Source: Paradesertivirga sp966210515 (GTDB lineage: Bacteria > Bacteroidota > Bacteroidia > Sphingobacteriales > Sphingobacteriaceae). From it: a stretch of DNA of 64,000 nucleotides. A model generated the notes under the pieces. It was not told the DNA's origin. It saw only the letters and a program-made list of their open reading frames with translations, and ran no database searches. The position numbers were made by a program, and so were the translations under genes. The DNA lies in the NCBI GenBank assembly GCA_966210515.1, contig CBIHLM010000012.1, positions 1-64,000 on the forward strand, in the 5' to 3' direction. Positions 1 to 10,151 of the stretch are shown here, in pieces. Every line of letters begins with the position of its first letter. Position 1 is the first letter of the stretch.

Positions 1-81
1 AGAAAACCCCGATTTAAAACATACCAGAGATATAAAAAGAACAAATAATTTTATCTTCATTTTCTGTTATTTAATTAATCC

Positions 82-2832
82 TTATTCAAACAACCAGTCG
101 ATTTCTTTCCCGTAAGCTCCTAAACCAGCATTGTAGATCTTTATTTCCTGATCGCCGTCAATAAACCCAAGAATCAATAAAGCTCCTTTTGGAAGGTTTA
201 ACGTATGCGTTCCGGCTTTGAAATAATACGAATGAACATTAACCGGAGGCAATCCATCGCTTAAAAAAGCATTCGAAATCTTTATCTCACCCTGACCATA
301 ATCATTGGCGCTGGCATCGGTTTCCAACTCTGGTGCTTTTGCAAAACCATTTTCGCTCTTGTTAAAATAACCTACCAGAAGTTTAACCGGCCTGCTAGTC
401 GAAAACTTCAGACTAGTTCCTTTAACTAATTGATTAGCCCGCGATAAACGGACTCCTTTTAAGCCCTGAAGTTCAACAGCTGCATCCTTTACTACCAACG
501 TTGTGTCCGAGAAAATCTGCTGTCCGGGTGCAATACTGTAAAACCCGTTTGCAGGTGATAAAATCCTTACCTGTGCGTTTTTAAACGGAACCTTTTTATT
601 GTTACCCGCTATTTTATTCGATTTTAAAGAATCAATACTGGTTTTTAAGTTATTCAATTCTTTTTCGAATACCGGAAGCATTTCGTACCAGTTTATAAAT
701 GTAGCATCAACACCCCGCATTGGTATTTTGCGCTGGGCTGTTTGCATACTGTTGGCATATAAATAGGTGTCTTTTGTCAGACTAACCAAATCTTTGAAAT
801 GCTTCACGCTGTTTTCAAGATAAGGAACAGCTTTCTCCAAATCGTTTACATTTTCAGAATACTTATAACGTAAAACCGTTACCGCAGCTTTCGCCTTTTC
901 CGAATAGAACTTGGCCATAGCCTGATAACAATACATGTCGTTTTTCAGCCTTTCAAACTCAGCTTTATTTTTAGTAACAAATGGAGCAGCTTTTTCTATA
1001 GCTTCAACAGCTTTATTTCCGTGTTCAACCACCTCTTCGGCAACCTGAATTGGTGTTTCGCCGACATGCTTCTGATTCTTTGCTTCCTTTTCAGCATACT
1101 CAATAATCATTTCTCCTTCCGGTGCTTCCGATTCGTAAAGCAGGGTAAATAACCCATAGCGGAACGGATTGATCAACTGTGTCATTAGCATACCAAGGGT
1201 TAGTGTCTGGCGATTGCCATCGGTAATGCCGTATCGCCTTAAAAGTTTAGGTGATATCTCTCCTGCTTCTTCGTGCGCCTTCAGTACCTGTTTTCCGTGT
1301 TCGCTTTTCAATCCAAATGTTTGCGCCAGCGAATTACCCCAGTAATCAATTTCTTCTTCCCGGTCGCGGTTTACCTTCCAGGCATAACGTGCCCATGTTT
1401 TGTACCACATCCAATCGCGATCTACCTGCAATAAACGTTCTTTCGTTTTGTCGGCGGTATAAGGCCAATCCCAGTAGGATGCCTGAGAGTACAAATGCAA
1501 ACCGTTCGACTCGTATACGTCGTGCATCGCATGTACTGATTTCTGTATAAAATCAGGAGAGCTGTAGCGGAAAGGCTCAAGATTAGCCAGGATATGAACG
1601 TTTTGAATATGCACTGTTCCAATCCGGCTTAAACTTCTGTGCAATTCAGCCCACTTGCCGCGTGGTGTATAGGTGGTTAAGGCTTCTCCGTTGTATTTTG
1701 CCATGGTATACAAATTCTTGTACAGCGGCAAAGCTTCTTTCATTACCCGCGGAGCATCCGAGTCGTGGGCACGAAGTACAATGGGCGGTTCGGTTGTCTG
1801 TCCCAAAGCTTTCAAGCCGTCCTGAACACCCGGAATAATTGTCTTGGTAAACCAGTCAACATCATCCTGACCGGCACCTTCCATTGCTTCTCCAAGAGTA
1901 ATAAGTAATCCAACATTCGGATATTTCTCAACAAAAGCAGCAATTGACTTACGCGTATAATCAGCAATTAGAGGAACAATAGGACGATTTCTTTCCTGTG
2001 TTTTGATATTATGTTTTTCGGCAAAAGGCTTAGACACGATAATATTGTAGAACATCTGGATAACCCAAATACCACGCTTATCCGCTTCTTCCGTAAGAAA
2101 ACGAAACACTTCTTCATTTTTTTTGAAAGTAGCGTCATCTACTTCAACAGCATAAGGATAGTCTTTTAATTTCACCAAAGATGCAAAGGGATGACCGTTC
2201 CATAAATAGAGAGAATTGTAACGATTCTCTACCATCATATCAAGGTACTTTATCCAATGTTCTTTATCGTAAAACCACGGAAAAGTTTCGGGTGTGTACG
2301 GATATTCATAAACCGTTCTTCCGGGAAGATAATATGGCTTTTGAAGTCCGATGCAGGTACCGCGAAGCACCATTTCGGGCTTATCAGAGATATTGAGATT
2401 TTCAGGAAGTTTTCCGTCCGACTTAATCCGCTCAGCCAGTTCGATGCATCCGTATAAAGCGCCTGAAGCATCAGTGCCTGCTATGATGGTATTCTTCGCT
2501 GATGCGATTGAAAAGCCTTCCTTCCCTGAACTGGATTTTAAATTCAGTTTGTATGCCGATGCAGATTTATTAATTAAATCGCTTCCCGCTAACCCTACAA
2601 TAATAAGTCTTGAAGATTTCTTAGGTAGTTTATTTTGTTGAAGCAAGGTAGATTTGATTCCAGCTTCTTTTAATGCTTTGACTAAGTTTTCAGCCCCGAA
2701 TTTTATCCGGCTATGACTGTTTGACGGAATAACTATCGTAACATTTTTTACTTTTTCAACAGACTGGGCTGTTTGGACAGCAAAAAACAATATGCTAAAC
2801 AGGCTTAAAAGGAAGGGGGTAATTTTTTTCAT
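82..2832 (-). CDS. Large secreted glycoside hydrolase (alpha-uronidase-like)
   Basis: This 916-residue protein has an N-terminal signal peptide. Residues ~30-140 look like the N-terminal alpha/beta domain that precedes catalytic barrels in GH67, GH115, GH20 and GH84 enzymes. A central barrel-like region follows (~155-520) with the acidic motif LGEAMEG and the aromatic segment YWDWPYTADK. The C-terminal part is helical, then beta-rich. The exact GH family is not assigned; an alpha-glucuronidase- or galacturonidase-like activity on acidic plant glycans is an inference from the N-domain and the neighbouring pectin locus. It is the last gene of the sigma/FecR-controlled SusCD locus, but a terminator lies between it and SusD and a TAnnTTTG-like box lies at 2883-2890, so it may have its own promoter. 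Confidence 0.75.
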   Translation of the reverse strand: MKKITPFLLSLFSILFFAVQTAQSVEKVKNVTIVIPSNSHSRIKFGAENLVKALKEAGIKSTLLQQNKLPKKSSRLIIVGLAGSDLINKSASAYKLNLKSSSGKEGFSIASAKNTIIAGTDASGALYGCIELAERIKSDGKLPENLNISDKPEMVLRGTCIGLQKPYYLPGRTVYEYPYTPETFPWFYDKEHWIKYLDMMVENRYNSLYLWNGHPFASLVKLKDYPYAVEVDDATFKKNEEVFRFLTEEADKRGIWVIQMFYNIIVSKPFAEKHNIKTQERNRPIVPLIADYTRKSIAAFVEKYPNVGLLITLGEAMEGAGQDDVDWFTKTIIPGVQDGLKALGQTTEPPIVLRAHDSDAPRVMKEALPLYKNLYTMAKYNGEALTTYTPRGKWAELHRSLSRIGTVHIQNVHILANLEPFRYSSPDFIQKSVHAMHDVYESNGLHLYSQASYWDWPYTADKTKERLLQVDRDWMWYKTWARYAWKVNRDREEEIDYWGNSLAQTFGLKSEHGKQVLKAHEEAGEISPKLLRRYGITDGNRQTLTLGMLMTQLINPFRYGLFTLLYESEAPEGEMIIEYAEKEAKNQKHVGETPIQVAEEVVEHGNKAVEAIEKAAPFVTKNKAEFERLKNDMYCYQAMAKFYSEKAKAAVTVLRYKYSENVNDLEKAVPYLENSVKHFKDLVSLTKDTYLYANSMQTAQRKIPMRGVDATFINWYEMLPVFEKELNNLKTSIDSLKSNKIAGNNKKVPFKNAQVRILSPANGFYSIAPGQQIFSDTTLVVKDAAVELQGLKGVRLSRANQLVKGTSLKFSTSRPVKLLVGYFNKSENGFAKAPELETDASANDYGQGEIKISNAFLSDGLPPVNVHSYYFKAGTHTLNLPKGALLILGFIDGDQEIKIYNAGLGAYGKEIDWLFE

Positions 2833-2882
2833 CTAATCTTCGGCTTATAATTGTGTGTGAGTACTAGGCTTAGATAATGTAC

Positions 2883-2890
2883 CAAATTTA
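2883..2890 (-). promoter_or_regulatory. Candidate -7 box (TAAATTTG) for the glycoside hydrolase
   Basis: Read on the minus strand the octamer is TAAATTTG, matching the Bacteroidota -7 consensus TAnnTTTG, 50 bases before the hydrolase start. No good -33 TTG was found at 19-bp spacing, so this is tentative. Confidence 0.35.
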
Positions 2891-2993
2891 GACGTAAAGC
2901 AAGCCGTTTCTCTATAACATTTTCTCAAAGTACTATAGGATATTAGCGGGAAATGCAATTAAACCGTTACAAAACCAGATAATCCTGAACAAT

Positions 2994-3030
2994 AAAAAAC
3001 GGGAAGAGCTGACAGCCTCCCCGTTTTCTT
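2994..3030 (-). terminator. Rho-independent terminator after SusD
   Basis: Just past the SusD stop, the minus strand shows a hairpin with arms AAAACGGG and CCCGTTTT followed by a T-run. It separates susCD from the downstream glycoside hydrolase. Confidence 0.75.
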
Positions 3031-3048
3031 CATATACAGATGCTGTTT

Positions 3049-4824
3049 TTAATTGTATCCGGGGTTTTGTCCAAACTCCTGTGCATTTAACAATGCCTGC
3101 ATTTCTGCAATAGGAATTGGTCTCAGCCGGTGATAGTCTTCGACTTTGGTAATATCCGGATTCATTCGTTTTATATAAGCGGAAAATGTTTCATTGTCAT
3201 TAGCTCCACCTGTAGTATTTTGTCCGTTTTTGATACGTTTTACATCAAACCATCTCAGATGTTCGCCGGCAAGTTCTCTGGCTCTTTCAGCAAGAATAAA
3301 GTCCATATCAATTTGCGAACCTGAAACCTGCATTTGAAGTGTATAATCTATCGGAGTCTTTTTTGCCGCCCGTGTACGCAGTACATTGATCATTGTAGCC
3401 GCCTCTCCTGAGTTACCCAGGTTATACTCGGCTTCGGCAGCGATAAGATACATTTCTGCCAGGCGCATTATGATGATATCCTTTGTACCCGGTTGCACTG
3501 CAGGTGTTGTACGGTCCGGATCGCGGTATTTAATCAGGTTGACAAAGTTGTTACCATTTCTGATAGTTCCGTTTGGCAGATATACCTCGTCTCTGTCGAA
3601 AGTCACATACGGCAATAAACTTTCAGCTGCATCCGGGATGCTTTTCTTGGTTATTACCATTGCTATGTCTCCAACCTTAATTTGTTGCCCAACAACAGTA
3701 GGTGCCTTTTTATAAGTGGTAGCATGTGCGGCAGTCCAGGTATAAGCAACATTTGCTCTCCATTCTTCCTGAAAAGATCCAAAGTACCGTGAGTCTCTTT
3801 CTTCATCATAAAAATCTAACAATGAACGTGTCGGCATCAACCGTCTGTTATTTTCAAAGCCATATTCTAAGCTTTGCACCAATCCGGGCTTTCCGTTGTA
3901 CGGAGTCTGGAAAACATGAAAAAGACGGTTTCCATTGTTGTCATAATTAAGTTCCGGAACCACAGAATTACTGATTACATAAAGCGCTTCGCCACCTGGT
4001 TTACCTAATAACTTGTTATTTGATGGCTTCCATAAATCGGCATAATTAGCCATAAGGTCTACTTTAAGTTCAGCCTTACGATTAATAACATTTTTTGCTG
4101 CGTCTCTGGCACGTGTAAAGAACTGAGTTCTTTCAGCACCTGTAGAATAATAAGCTCTTGACAAAAGTGCTCTGGCAAGAAATCCCATAGCCGACTTTTT
4201 ACTGGCCCGGCTATATTCATTTCCCCAGTCAACCGGCAAATGTTCTGCGGCAAACTCAAGATCTGAAATAATCAGGTTATAAAATTCCGGAATCGAACTA
4301 CGAACAGCAGTCATTTCCGGACTATTGGTTTCTGTAGTTCTCAGCATTACTCCGCCAAATGTTTCTACAATGTGCCAGTACGTAAAAGCACGCATGAAAC
4401 GAAGCTCGCCTTCGCGTTTATTTTTCTCGACCACGTTGGTAAAACCTGCATTATTTATCCGGTTAATACCCGCATTGGTAATGTTAATAGTTTTCCAAAG
4501 ATCTCGCCAGGCGGCTTTATTCGGGTTACCGTCAGCAGCCGACAGTCCGTCATATTGAGTTAACTGACGTCCGTATGTGTTTTTATCGCGGTTATACCAA
4601 AGGTCCGTACCCGACTCGGACATAAAGATTCCGTCTTCTTTTCCGTACCAGGCTCTTTGTTCGTTATATGCCGCATTTACAACTGTCTGGAAGCCTTCCG
4701 GAGTAATCCATGCCGCTTCGGCAGTTGCGTTTGATGGATTATATTCATCCAGTTTATTACATGACACTACTCCGATGGCTAATGTTAGCGCGAAGGGCAG
4801 TAGCTTAATTTTAATACTTTTCAT
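3049..4824 (-). CDS. SusD/RagB family glycan-binding outer-membrane lipoprotein (locus 1)
   Basis: This 591-residue protein has a lipoprotein signal ending GVVSC (Cys22) and the family layout: an N-terminal SusD-like helical segment, TPR-like helices and a C-terminal RagB/SusD domain. Characteristic stretches include IIIMRLAEMYLIAAEAEY and ERARELAGEHLRWFDVKR. It lies 26 bp downstream of its SusC partner on the same strand. Family members sit on the outer leaflet, bind the polysaccharide and cap the SusC barrel. The substrate cannot be read from sequence; the adjacent hydrolase suggests an acidic plant glycan. Confidence 0.95.
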   Translation of the reverse strand: MKSIKIKLLPFALTLAIGVVSCNKLDEYNPSNATAEAAWITPEGFQTVVNAAYNEQRAWYGKEDGIFMSESGTDLWYNRDKNTYGRQLTQYDGLSAADGNPNKAAWRDLWKTINITNAGINRINNAGFTNVVEKNKREGELRFMRAFTYWHIVETFGGVMLRTTETNSPEMTAVRSSIPEFYNLIISDLEFAAEHLPVDWGNEYSRASKKSAMGFLARALLSRAYYSTGAERTQFFTRARDAAKNVINRKAELKVDLMANYADLWKPSNNKLLGKPGGEALYVISNSVVPELNYDNNGNRLFHVFQTPYNGKPGLVQSLEYGFENNRRLMPTRSLLDFYDEERDSRYFGSFQEEWRANVAYTWTAAHATTYKKAPTVVGQQIKVGDIAMVITKKSIPDAAESLLPYVTFDRDEVYLPNGTIRNGNNFVNLIKYRDPDRTTPAVQPGTKDIIIMRLAEMYLIAAEAEYNLGNSGEAATMINVLRTRAAKKTPIDYTLQMQVSGSQIDMDFILAERARELAGEHLRWFDVKRIKNGQNTTGGANDNETFSAYIKRMNPDITKVEDYHRLRPIPIAEMQALLNAQEFGQNPGYN

Positions 4825-4850
4825 ATTCCTATATTAACATTGAAACACTA

Positions 4851-7800
4851 TTACAATCCTAAATTGATACCAAATACAAACTGACGGCTAAGCGGAGACG
4901 ACTCTGCTCCTCCTCTTTCCGGATCGTAATCCTGCACTAAATGACTTTTAGCTACAGTTAACAGGTTAGAACCCGTTGCATAGATTCTTAAATTGTCAAC
5001 CAAAAGCTTCGAAGCGATCGTTTTTGGCAATGTATAACCAAGGGTTATGTTCTTAATTTTAAAATAAGATCCATCGATATAATTCAATGCCTGGTATCCC
5101 TGATAATTGGTCAGATTTGCTTCATTCTTTCTCGGGCGGGGGAAATCGTTTGACGGATTTTCCGGAGTCCAGTAGTTAATGAAAGCCGGACCATTTCCAA
5201 GTCCTCCCGGATTGTATCTGCCCAAAAATTCAGCATCCAGCATTTGCCCGTATCTCGCAAAAAGGAATATTCCTAAGTCGATCCCTTTATAGGTGAAGTT
5301 ATTTTGTAATCCGCCAACCCAATCAGGAACGGTTGAACCGATAAAGCTTCTGTCGTTGGTAGCATCAATTATAAAATCGCCATTTAAATCCTTAAGTTTA
5401 ATATCACCTGGTTTAAACTGTGTGCCTGTGGCGCTGTTGGTTCTGTATTTAGCAGCTTCCTCAGCTTCGTGAGTTTGCCATATTCCAAGCTTATTATAGG
5501 TGTAAAAAGAATTTATCGGGCGACCCAGCAATAACGATTCACGCTCATTCGAAATGATATCCTTACCATCAAGAAGGCCGGTTATTTTTTCTGTGTTTTT
5601 ACTAAAAGTTAAGGTCGACGACCATTTGAAATCCGGAGTTTGAATATTCTGAGAAGTAATACCAAGCTCGATACCTTTGTTAGATGTAGAAGCAACATTT
5701 TGGAAAACATCTACAACTCCTGATGATTGAGGCAAACTTCTTTTGTACAAAATATCGGTTGTTTTAGTGGAATAAACATCCGTAGTGACACTTATCTTAT
5801 TATTAAACAAACTCAGATCTACACCGAAATTTGTCGTTGCCGATTTTTCCCAGCCAAGATCCGGGTTTCCAACCGTTGGATTAAAAAGATACATCGGAGC
5901 AGGTATCTCTCCAAATCCCATCCGGGTGTTATAACTTAAACCACTTTGAGTGCCGTAAACATCTATCACATAATTTCCCGAAACACCATAACTTGCTCTA
6001 AGCTTTAAATTGTTTATCTGAGAAATATTCTTCATGAAATTTTCCTCAGTCACATTCCAGCCTAAAGCAACAGATGGGAAAAAGTCCCATTTGTTCCCTT
6101 CAGCCAAACGGGAAGCGCCATCAACACGACCGGTAGCTGTAAACAAATACTTGCTTTTGTAGCTGTAGTTTAAACGGCCTGCATAAGCCATATTTTTCCA
6201 GCCTTCATATGGCGATCCAATGCTTCTACCGGTAACACCTGTAGCATTCAGATTATAATATAATTGCGAAGAAAGTAATTGATTTGTACCCGATGCAGCA
6301 AGATTATCCGCATCGCTTTTTAAGAAACTGGTAATTCCTGTTAAAGTGAAATTATGATCGTCAGCAATAGTTCTGTTATAAGTAAGAATGTTATCCCAGT
6401 TTATAAACCTGCTGAAATTATTTGAAGAAGAGCTGAAATTTATTTTAGCACTGGCTTGAGCCAATGACGTAGCGTCATTATAAACCCCGCGGCGGTTAAA
6501 GTTTAAATTACTTCCAAAATTTGAACGGAAGGTCAGACCCTTTAGTGGAGTTAACTCTATGTATCCGTTTGCAACTACGTTTGTACGGATGTTGTTATCG
6601 CGTGCAACAAACTCTGTTCGCTCATCTGCCAGCGGACTTACTCTTGTTCTATCAAAGTCGATGGGATTGGTTCTGATCATTCCGAATTCATCATAAGGAA
6701 TACCCAATGGACTTATGGACGTTGCAGTGGATAAAGGATCGCGGCGGTTGTTTTGATTGTTGTAAGTTACCTGACTAAGTATACCTGCCTTTGCCCACTT
6801 GCTGATCTTTTGATCTAAATTAAAGCGGCCATTGTAGCGGTTATACTCATTATTCCGCAACATGCCTTCCTCTTTAAAATAACCCGCAGAAGCACGAATC
6901 TTTGTATTCTCCGATCCTCCGTCAACAGAAATAGTATGGCTTTGCTGACTTCCGTCCTGAACAATTAAATCAACCCAGTCAACCCATTGCCCGGCTTGCA
7001 CAGCATCATACTCGCCTGCAATATTAAATAACAAGGGATCATCTTGTGGCCCTGTCCAGGTAGGCGATCCCGCAGGAGCGTTTTTCCAGGCTTCCCTTCT
7101 AAGGTTCAGGTAATCTTCTCCGATACGTGACTCGGGAAAAGAGTATTTATTTACACCGTAATAAGAGCTGTAAGATACTCTGGCTTTACCTGTCGCACCT
7201 TTCTTTGTGGTTACTATGATTACGCCGTTAGCACCCTGCGCTCCATAAATCGCAGTTGACGAAGCATCCTTAAGAACGTCGATAGATTCAATATCATTGG
7301 TATTCAATGTACTGATATCGCCACCCTGAAATCCGTCAATAATATAAAGTGGCTGATTTCTGTCTGCCATTCTATCCTTCGGCGCAATAGACTTATTACC
7401 GCGGATAGTAATGTTCGCACCTCCACCGGCTACTCCGGATGCGCGGGTAATATCTACCCCGGGAACACGTCCCTGAATAGCTTCAATGGCGTTATGTGTC
7501 GGACTTAATACAATCTCCTCTGCTTTAACAGATGCAACCGATCCGGTTAAGTCACGCTTTTTCACTGTTCCGTATCCAATTACTACTACTTCGTCAAGCG
7601 AAGCGGCATCTGGCAATAAACGAATATTCACACGAGTCTGACTTGGACTTACAGTAACTTCCTGCTGCTTGAAACCAAGATATGAAACCAGTAAAATTGC
7701 GCTTTCATTCCCCGGTGCCACTAATGAAAAAGTCCCGTTAATATCTGTAGATACAGCTAAATTAGTCCCTTTTACTTTAACGGTAGCCCCCGGCAAAGTC

Positions 7801-8219
7801 TCTCCGGCTTCGTCGGTAACCACGCCGGTGATAGTAAAATCGCCCGCGCTATACCGATCGTTGATAGATTTAATAACAATCATCTGATCAACAATTTCAA
7901 AAGTAAGGGGCTGATTTTTAAGCACCTGCTTCATTACCGTTTCAACAGAAGCATTGTCGGCAAAAACCGCAATCTTCTGATTGAGTTTAATTTGATCGTG
8001 CCTGTAAAAAACGCTGTAGTCGCTGTCGCGCTCAATCTTTTTAAGCATTTCTTTGACCGTTGTATTCGTCTCATTCATAGTGAATGAATTCTGAGAGTAG
8101 CCTGCAGCATGTATCTGCATCACGCCCAAAAAGATCAAAATGGTGGTAAGCTTCATCGCTCTGATGGTTTGTCGCCAAATAGGAATGGCGCACAGATAAT
8201 TTCTACACAAAAAAATCAT
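4851..8219 (-). CDS. SusC/RagA TonB-linked transporter with STN domain (locus 1)
   Basis: This 1122-residue protein has an N-terminal segment with signal peptide (~22-42) and an STN (secretin/TonB short N-terminal) domain at ~50-118. A CarboxypepD_reg-like beta-sandwich follows at ~128-202 (ITGVVTDEAGETLPGATV), then the SusC signature DEVVVIGYGT (209-218), a plug with SIDVLKDASSTAIYGAQGAN, and the beta-barrel. The STN domain is typical of transducing transporters that signal to a FecR anti-sigma factor, which fits the FecR and sigma genes immediately upstream. The first Met is kept because related SusC proteins carry a similar pre-signal extension; Met22 (position 8156) is the alternative. 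Confidence 0.95.
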   Translation of the reverse strand: MIFLCRNYLCAIPIWRQTIRAMKLTTILIFLGVMQIHAAGYSQNSFTMNETNTTVKEMLKKIERDSDYSVFYRHDQIKLNQKIAVFADNASVETVMKQVLKNQPLTFEIVDQMIVIKSINDRYSAGDFTITGVVTDEAGETLPGATVKVKGTNLAVSTDINGTFSLVAPGNESAILLVSYLGFKQQEVTVSPSQTRVNIRLLPDAASLDEVVVIGYGTVKKRDLTGSVASVKAEEIVLSPTHNAIEAIQGRVPGVDITRASGVAGGGANITIRGNKSIAPKDRMADRNQPLYIIDGFQGGDISTLNTNDIESIDVLKDASSTAIYGAQGANGVIIVTTKKGATGKARVSYSSYYGVNKYSFPESRIGEDYLNLRREAWKNAPAGSPTWTGPQDDPLLFNIAGEYDAVQAGQWVDWVDLIVQDGSQQSHTISVDGGSENTKIRASAGYFKEEGMLRNNEYNRYNGRFNLDQKISKWAKAGILSQVTYNNQNNRRDPLSTATSISPLGIPYDEFGMIRTNPIDFDRTRVSPLADERTEFVARDNNIRTNVVANGYIELTPLKGLTFRSNFGSNLNFNRRGVYNDATSLAQASAKINFSSSSNNFSRFINWDNILTYNRTIADDHNFTLTGITSFLKSDADNLAASGTNQLLSSQLYYNLNATGVTGRSIGSPYEGWKNMAYAGRLNYSYKSKYLFTATGRVDGASRLAEGNKWDFFPSVALGWNVTEENFMKNISQINNLKLRASYGVSGNYVIDVYGTQSGLSYNTRMGFGEIPAPMYLFNPTVGNPDLGWEKSATTNFGVDLSLFNNKISVTTDVYSTKTTDILYKRSLPQSSGVVDVFQNVASTSNKGIELGITSQNIQTPDFKWSSTLTFSKNTEKITGLLDGKDIISNERESLLLGRPINSFYTYNKLGIWQTHEAEEAAKYRTNSATGTQFKPGDIKLKDLNGDFIIDATNDRSFIGSTVPDWVGGLQNNFTYKGIDLGIFLFARYGQMLDAEFLGRYNPGGLGNGPAFINYWTPENPSNDFPRPRKNEANLTNYQGYQALNYIDGSYFKIKNITLGYTLPKTIASKLLVDNLRIYATGSNLLTVAKSHLVQDYDPERGGAESSPLSRQFVFGINLGL

Positions 8220-8290
8220 AAATTTGGTTGGTTATTAGTTAATACTACGCTTCCCCAAGCTTTGGGTATTAGCTATTTAATTCAGAAATT

Positions 8291-8312
8291 CCGGGATGTT
8301 AGCGCATCCCGG
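8291..8312. terminator. GC-rich hairpin between fecR and susC
   Basis: The perfect arms CCGGGATG and CATCCCGG with a short loop lie in the 141-bp gap between the FecR gene and SusC. T-rich sequence follows on the plus side and AATTT on the minus side. It could attenuate read-through from sigma-fecR into susC. Confidence 0.45.
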
Positions 8313-8360
8313 TTTTGATTTAAAAAGATCGGCTACGTCATCTATCGTTGTTTAGATTGG

Positions 8361-9410
8361 TTAATTAGTTTTTACGATGGTTATTAAGTCCCCGTCTGTA
8401 TTATAATCAATCGGGGTGTTTTCCTTTATTACTGTAAGAACTTTAGAAATATTCGCGATATTTTTAAAAGTCCCACTGTATCTAAAATATTTCAATTCAT
8501 CATCCTGAAATTTGATGATCACATTATATCTCCGTTCAAGGATTCTGGCAATGTCTTCGAATGTATGGCCTTTAAATATCAGCAGATCATCCTTCCAGCC
8601 GTTATGCTCAACAATTTGCGATTCAAGAATTTGAGTAACTTTTACTGGCTCCTCTTCCATCGCCTCCCTTTTTGGTTTAGATACCTCTGACGCTGCTGCG
8701 GTTTTAATTTTTAATACCTGGTTAGCATCCAGAAAAACCTTGCTTTCCTGTTCAGAACCGGCTATGAGTTTTCCCTCTACCGATACCTTACCTTCTACCA
8801 CGGTTGTTTCAAAAATCTGCTCTTCAGGATAGGCTTTAACATTGAATATTGTACCCACATCCCTAATCGTGAAGTTATCTGTCTTAACCAGGAATGGAAT
8901 ATCTGTGTCAGACTTTTTAATGTCGAAGTAAGCTTCGCCGTTTAAAAACACAGTTCTGTTGGTTCTGCCAAATCCCTTCGAATACGTAATTTTTGTTCCC
9001 GAATTAAGCCAAACCGTGCTACCATCAGGCAGGATCATTTTTTTTGTTGTTCCCTTGGGTACGTTCAGTTCAACGTAGGTTTCGGCGTCAGGAGTATTCG
9101 CGGCATAGCGGTGAACGCCAAACACTCCAACACAAATAATAAGCGCCGCTGCCGCAAACTTAGCCCAATAGGCTAATCTCCGGAAAGTTTGCTTGCCGGA
9201 TGTTCTTTTTAAAAACGTTTGGTATGCACCCTCCACATCTATCAGATCTTTATCAGCATACAAACTAGTATGCCAGGCCTCATACAGCTCAAAATAATGC
9301 GCCTCGTTCTCCGGATTAAGTTTAATCCATTCTCTCACCTCGGCAGATTCTGTTTCATCAGCCTGTCCAGTGATATATTTTACCAAAGAAATTTTCAGAT
9401 CCTCATTCAT
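8361..9410 (-). CDS. FecR-family anti-sigma factor
   Basis: This 349-residue single-pass inner-membrane protein has a cytoplasmic N-terminal anti-sigma region (~1-80), a membrane helix at ~84-103 and a periplasmic FecR domain from ~113 (LPDGSTVWLNSGTKI at 127-141, FLNGEAYFDI). The C-terminal DUF4974-like domain (~280-349) is expected to touch the STN domain of its SusC partner. It lies 60 bp downstream of the ECF sigma gene and upstream of an STN-bearing SusC, the classical three-part trans-envelope signalling order. It probably holds the sigma factor until the transporter is loaded. Confidence 0.95.
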   Translation of the reverse strand: MNEDLKISLVKYITGQADETESAEVREWIKLNPENEAHYFELYEAWHTSLYADKDLIDVEGAYQTFLKRTSGKQTFRRLAYWAKFAAAALIICVGVFGVHRYAANTPDAETYVELNVPKGTTKKMILPDGSTVWLNSGTKITYSKGFGRTNRTVFLNGEAYFDIKKSDTDIPFLVKTDNFTIRDVGTIFNVKAYPEEQIFETTVVEGKVSVEGKLIAGSEQESKVFLDANQVLKIKTAAASEVSKPKREAMEEEPVKVTQILESQIVEHNGWKDDLLIFKGHTFEDIARILERRYNVIIKFQDDELKYFRYSGTFKNIANISKVLTVIKENTPIDYNTDGDLITIVKTN

Positions 9411-9470
9411 GTGAACAGATATAAGACAACCGAAAGCTGCTATACCCCCAAAAGAAAAATTATTTTTTTT

Positions 9471-10070
9471 TTAAAACGACAGGAAAACTGAAAGCAGAAT
9501 AAAGAAATGCTTTAAGCAATGCCGCATCTTGTCGAGCGCAATCGTCATGTGGCGCTCCACTGTTTTAGTAGAAATATTAAGCTGCTCGGCAATTTCTTTG
9601 TTTTTCAAAAGCTCAAAGCGACTCATTTTAAATACCTCCCTGCACTTTTCCGGCAGGTCTTCTATGGCTTTTAAAACTTGTTCTTCCAGTTCCTTTTCCA
9701 GATAGGGGTTTCTGCTGAGAGCAGGTATTTCTGAAAGCAGGTTATGCTTGGCAAGGTAGTTTACATATTCACTTTCAATCTTTTTATGCTTCAGAAAATT
9801 CAAACACCGGTTTTGAACCATTCTGTATAAATAGGCATTGCTCGATGAAGTGATCTTTAAATTGCCGCGTTGCTCCCATAAATGGGTAAATGTGTCAGAC
9901 ACTATTTCTTCCGACACTTCAATATCATTCACGAATTTATTGGCGAAGAAAGAAAGTTTTACATAGTAGAGCTTAAACAGGTTTTCAAAAACTTTTTCGT
10001 CGCTTTGTATACTATTCTCTTTCTCACTGTCCCGATCGCTTATAGCATAAGTAAAAGCAGTTAATGACAT
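9471..10070 (-). CDS. ECF RNA polymerase sigma factor (FecI/RpoE-like)
   Basis: This 199-residue protein has sigma-70 region 2 at ~27-95 (EEIVSDTFTHLWEQRGN) and region 4 at ~125-180 (LPEKCREVFKMSRFELLKNK, then the helix-turn-helix EIAEQLNISTKTVERHM). It is the first gene of the locus-1 operon and would drive SusCD expression once released by the neighbouring FecR protein. The last residues form a hydrophobic tail (FFILLSVFLSF), unusual for a soluble sigma factor and possibly a membrane contact. A TATATTTG promoter box lies 74 bp upstream. Confidence 0.93.
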   Translation of the reverse strand: MSLTAFTYAISDRDSEKENSIQSDEKVFENLFKLYYVKLSFFANKFVNDIEVSEEIVSDTFTHLWEQRGNLKITSSSNAYLYRMVQNRCLNFLKHKKIESEYVNYLAKHNLLSEIPALSRNPYLEKELEEQVLKAIEDLPEKCREVFKMSRFELLKNKEIAEQLNISTKTVERHMTIALDKMRHCLKHFFILLSVFLSF

Positions 10071-10143
10071 GGTTAATCCTCGTACCTTTTTTAATGGTTA
10101 GAAAGTATTGGTTTGCGCCTAAATAGGTGGTTTGCGCTTTAAT

Positions 10144-10151
10144 CAAATATA
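10144..10151 (-). promoter_or_regulatory. Candidate -7 box (TATATTTG) for the sigma-fecR operon
   Basis: On the minus strand the octamer is TATATTTG, an exact match to TAnnTTTG, 74 bp upstream of the sigma start. A matching -33 element is not clear. Confidence 0.5.
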
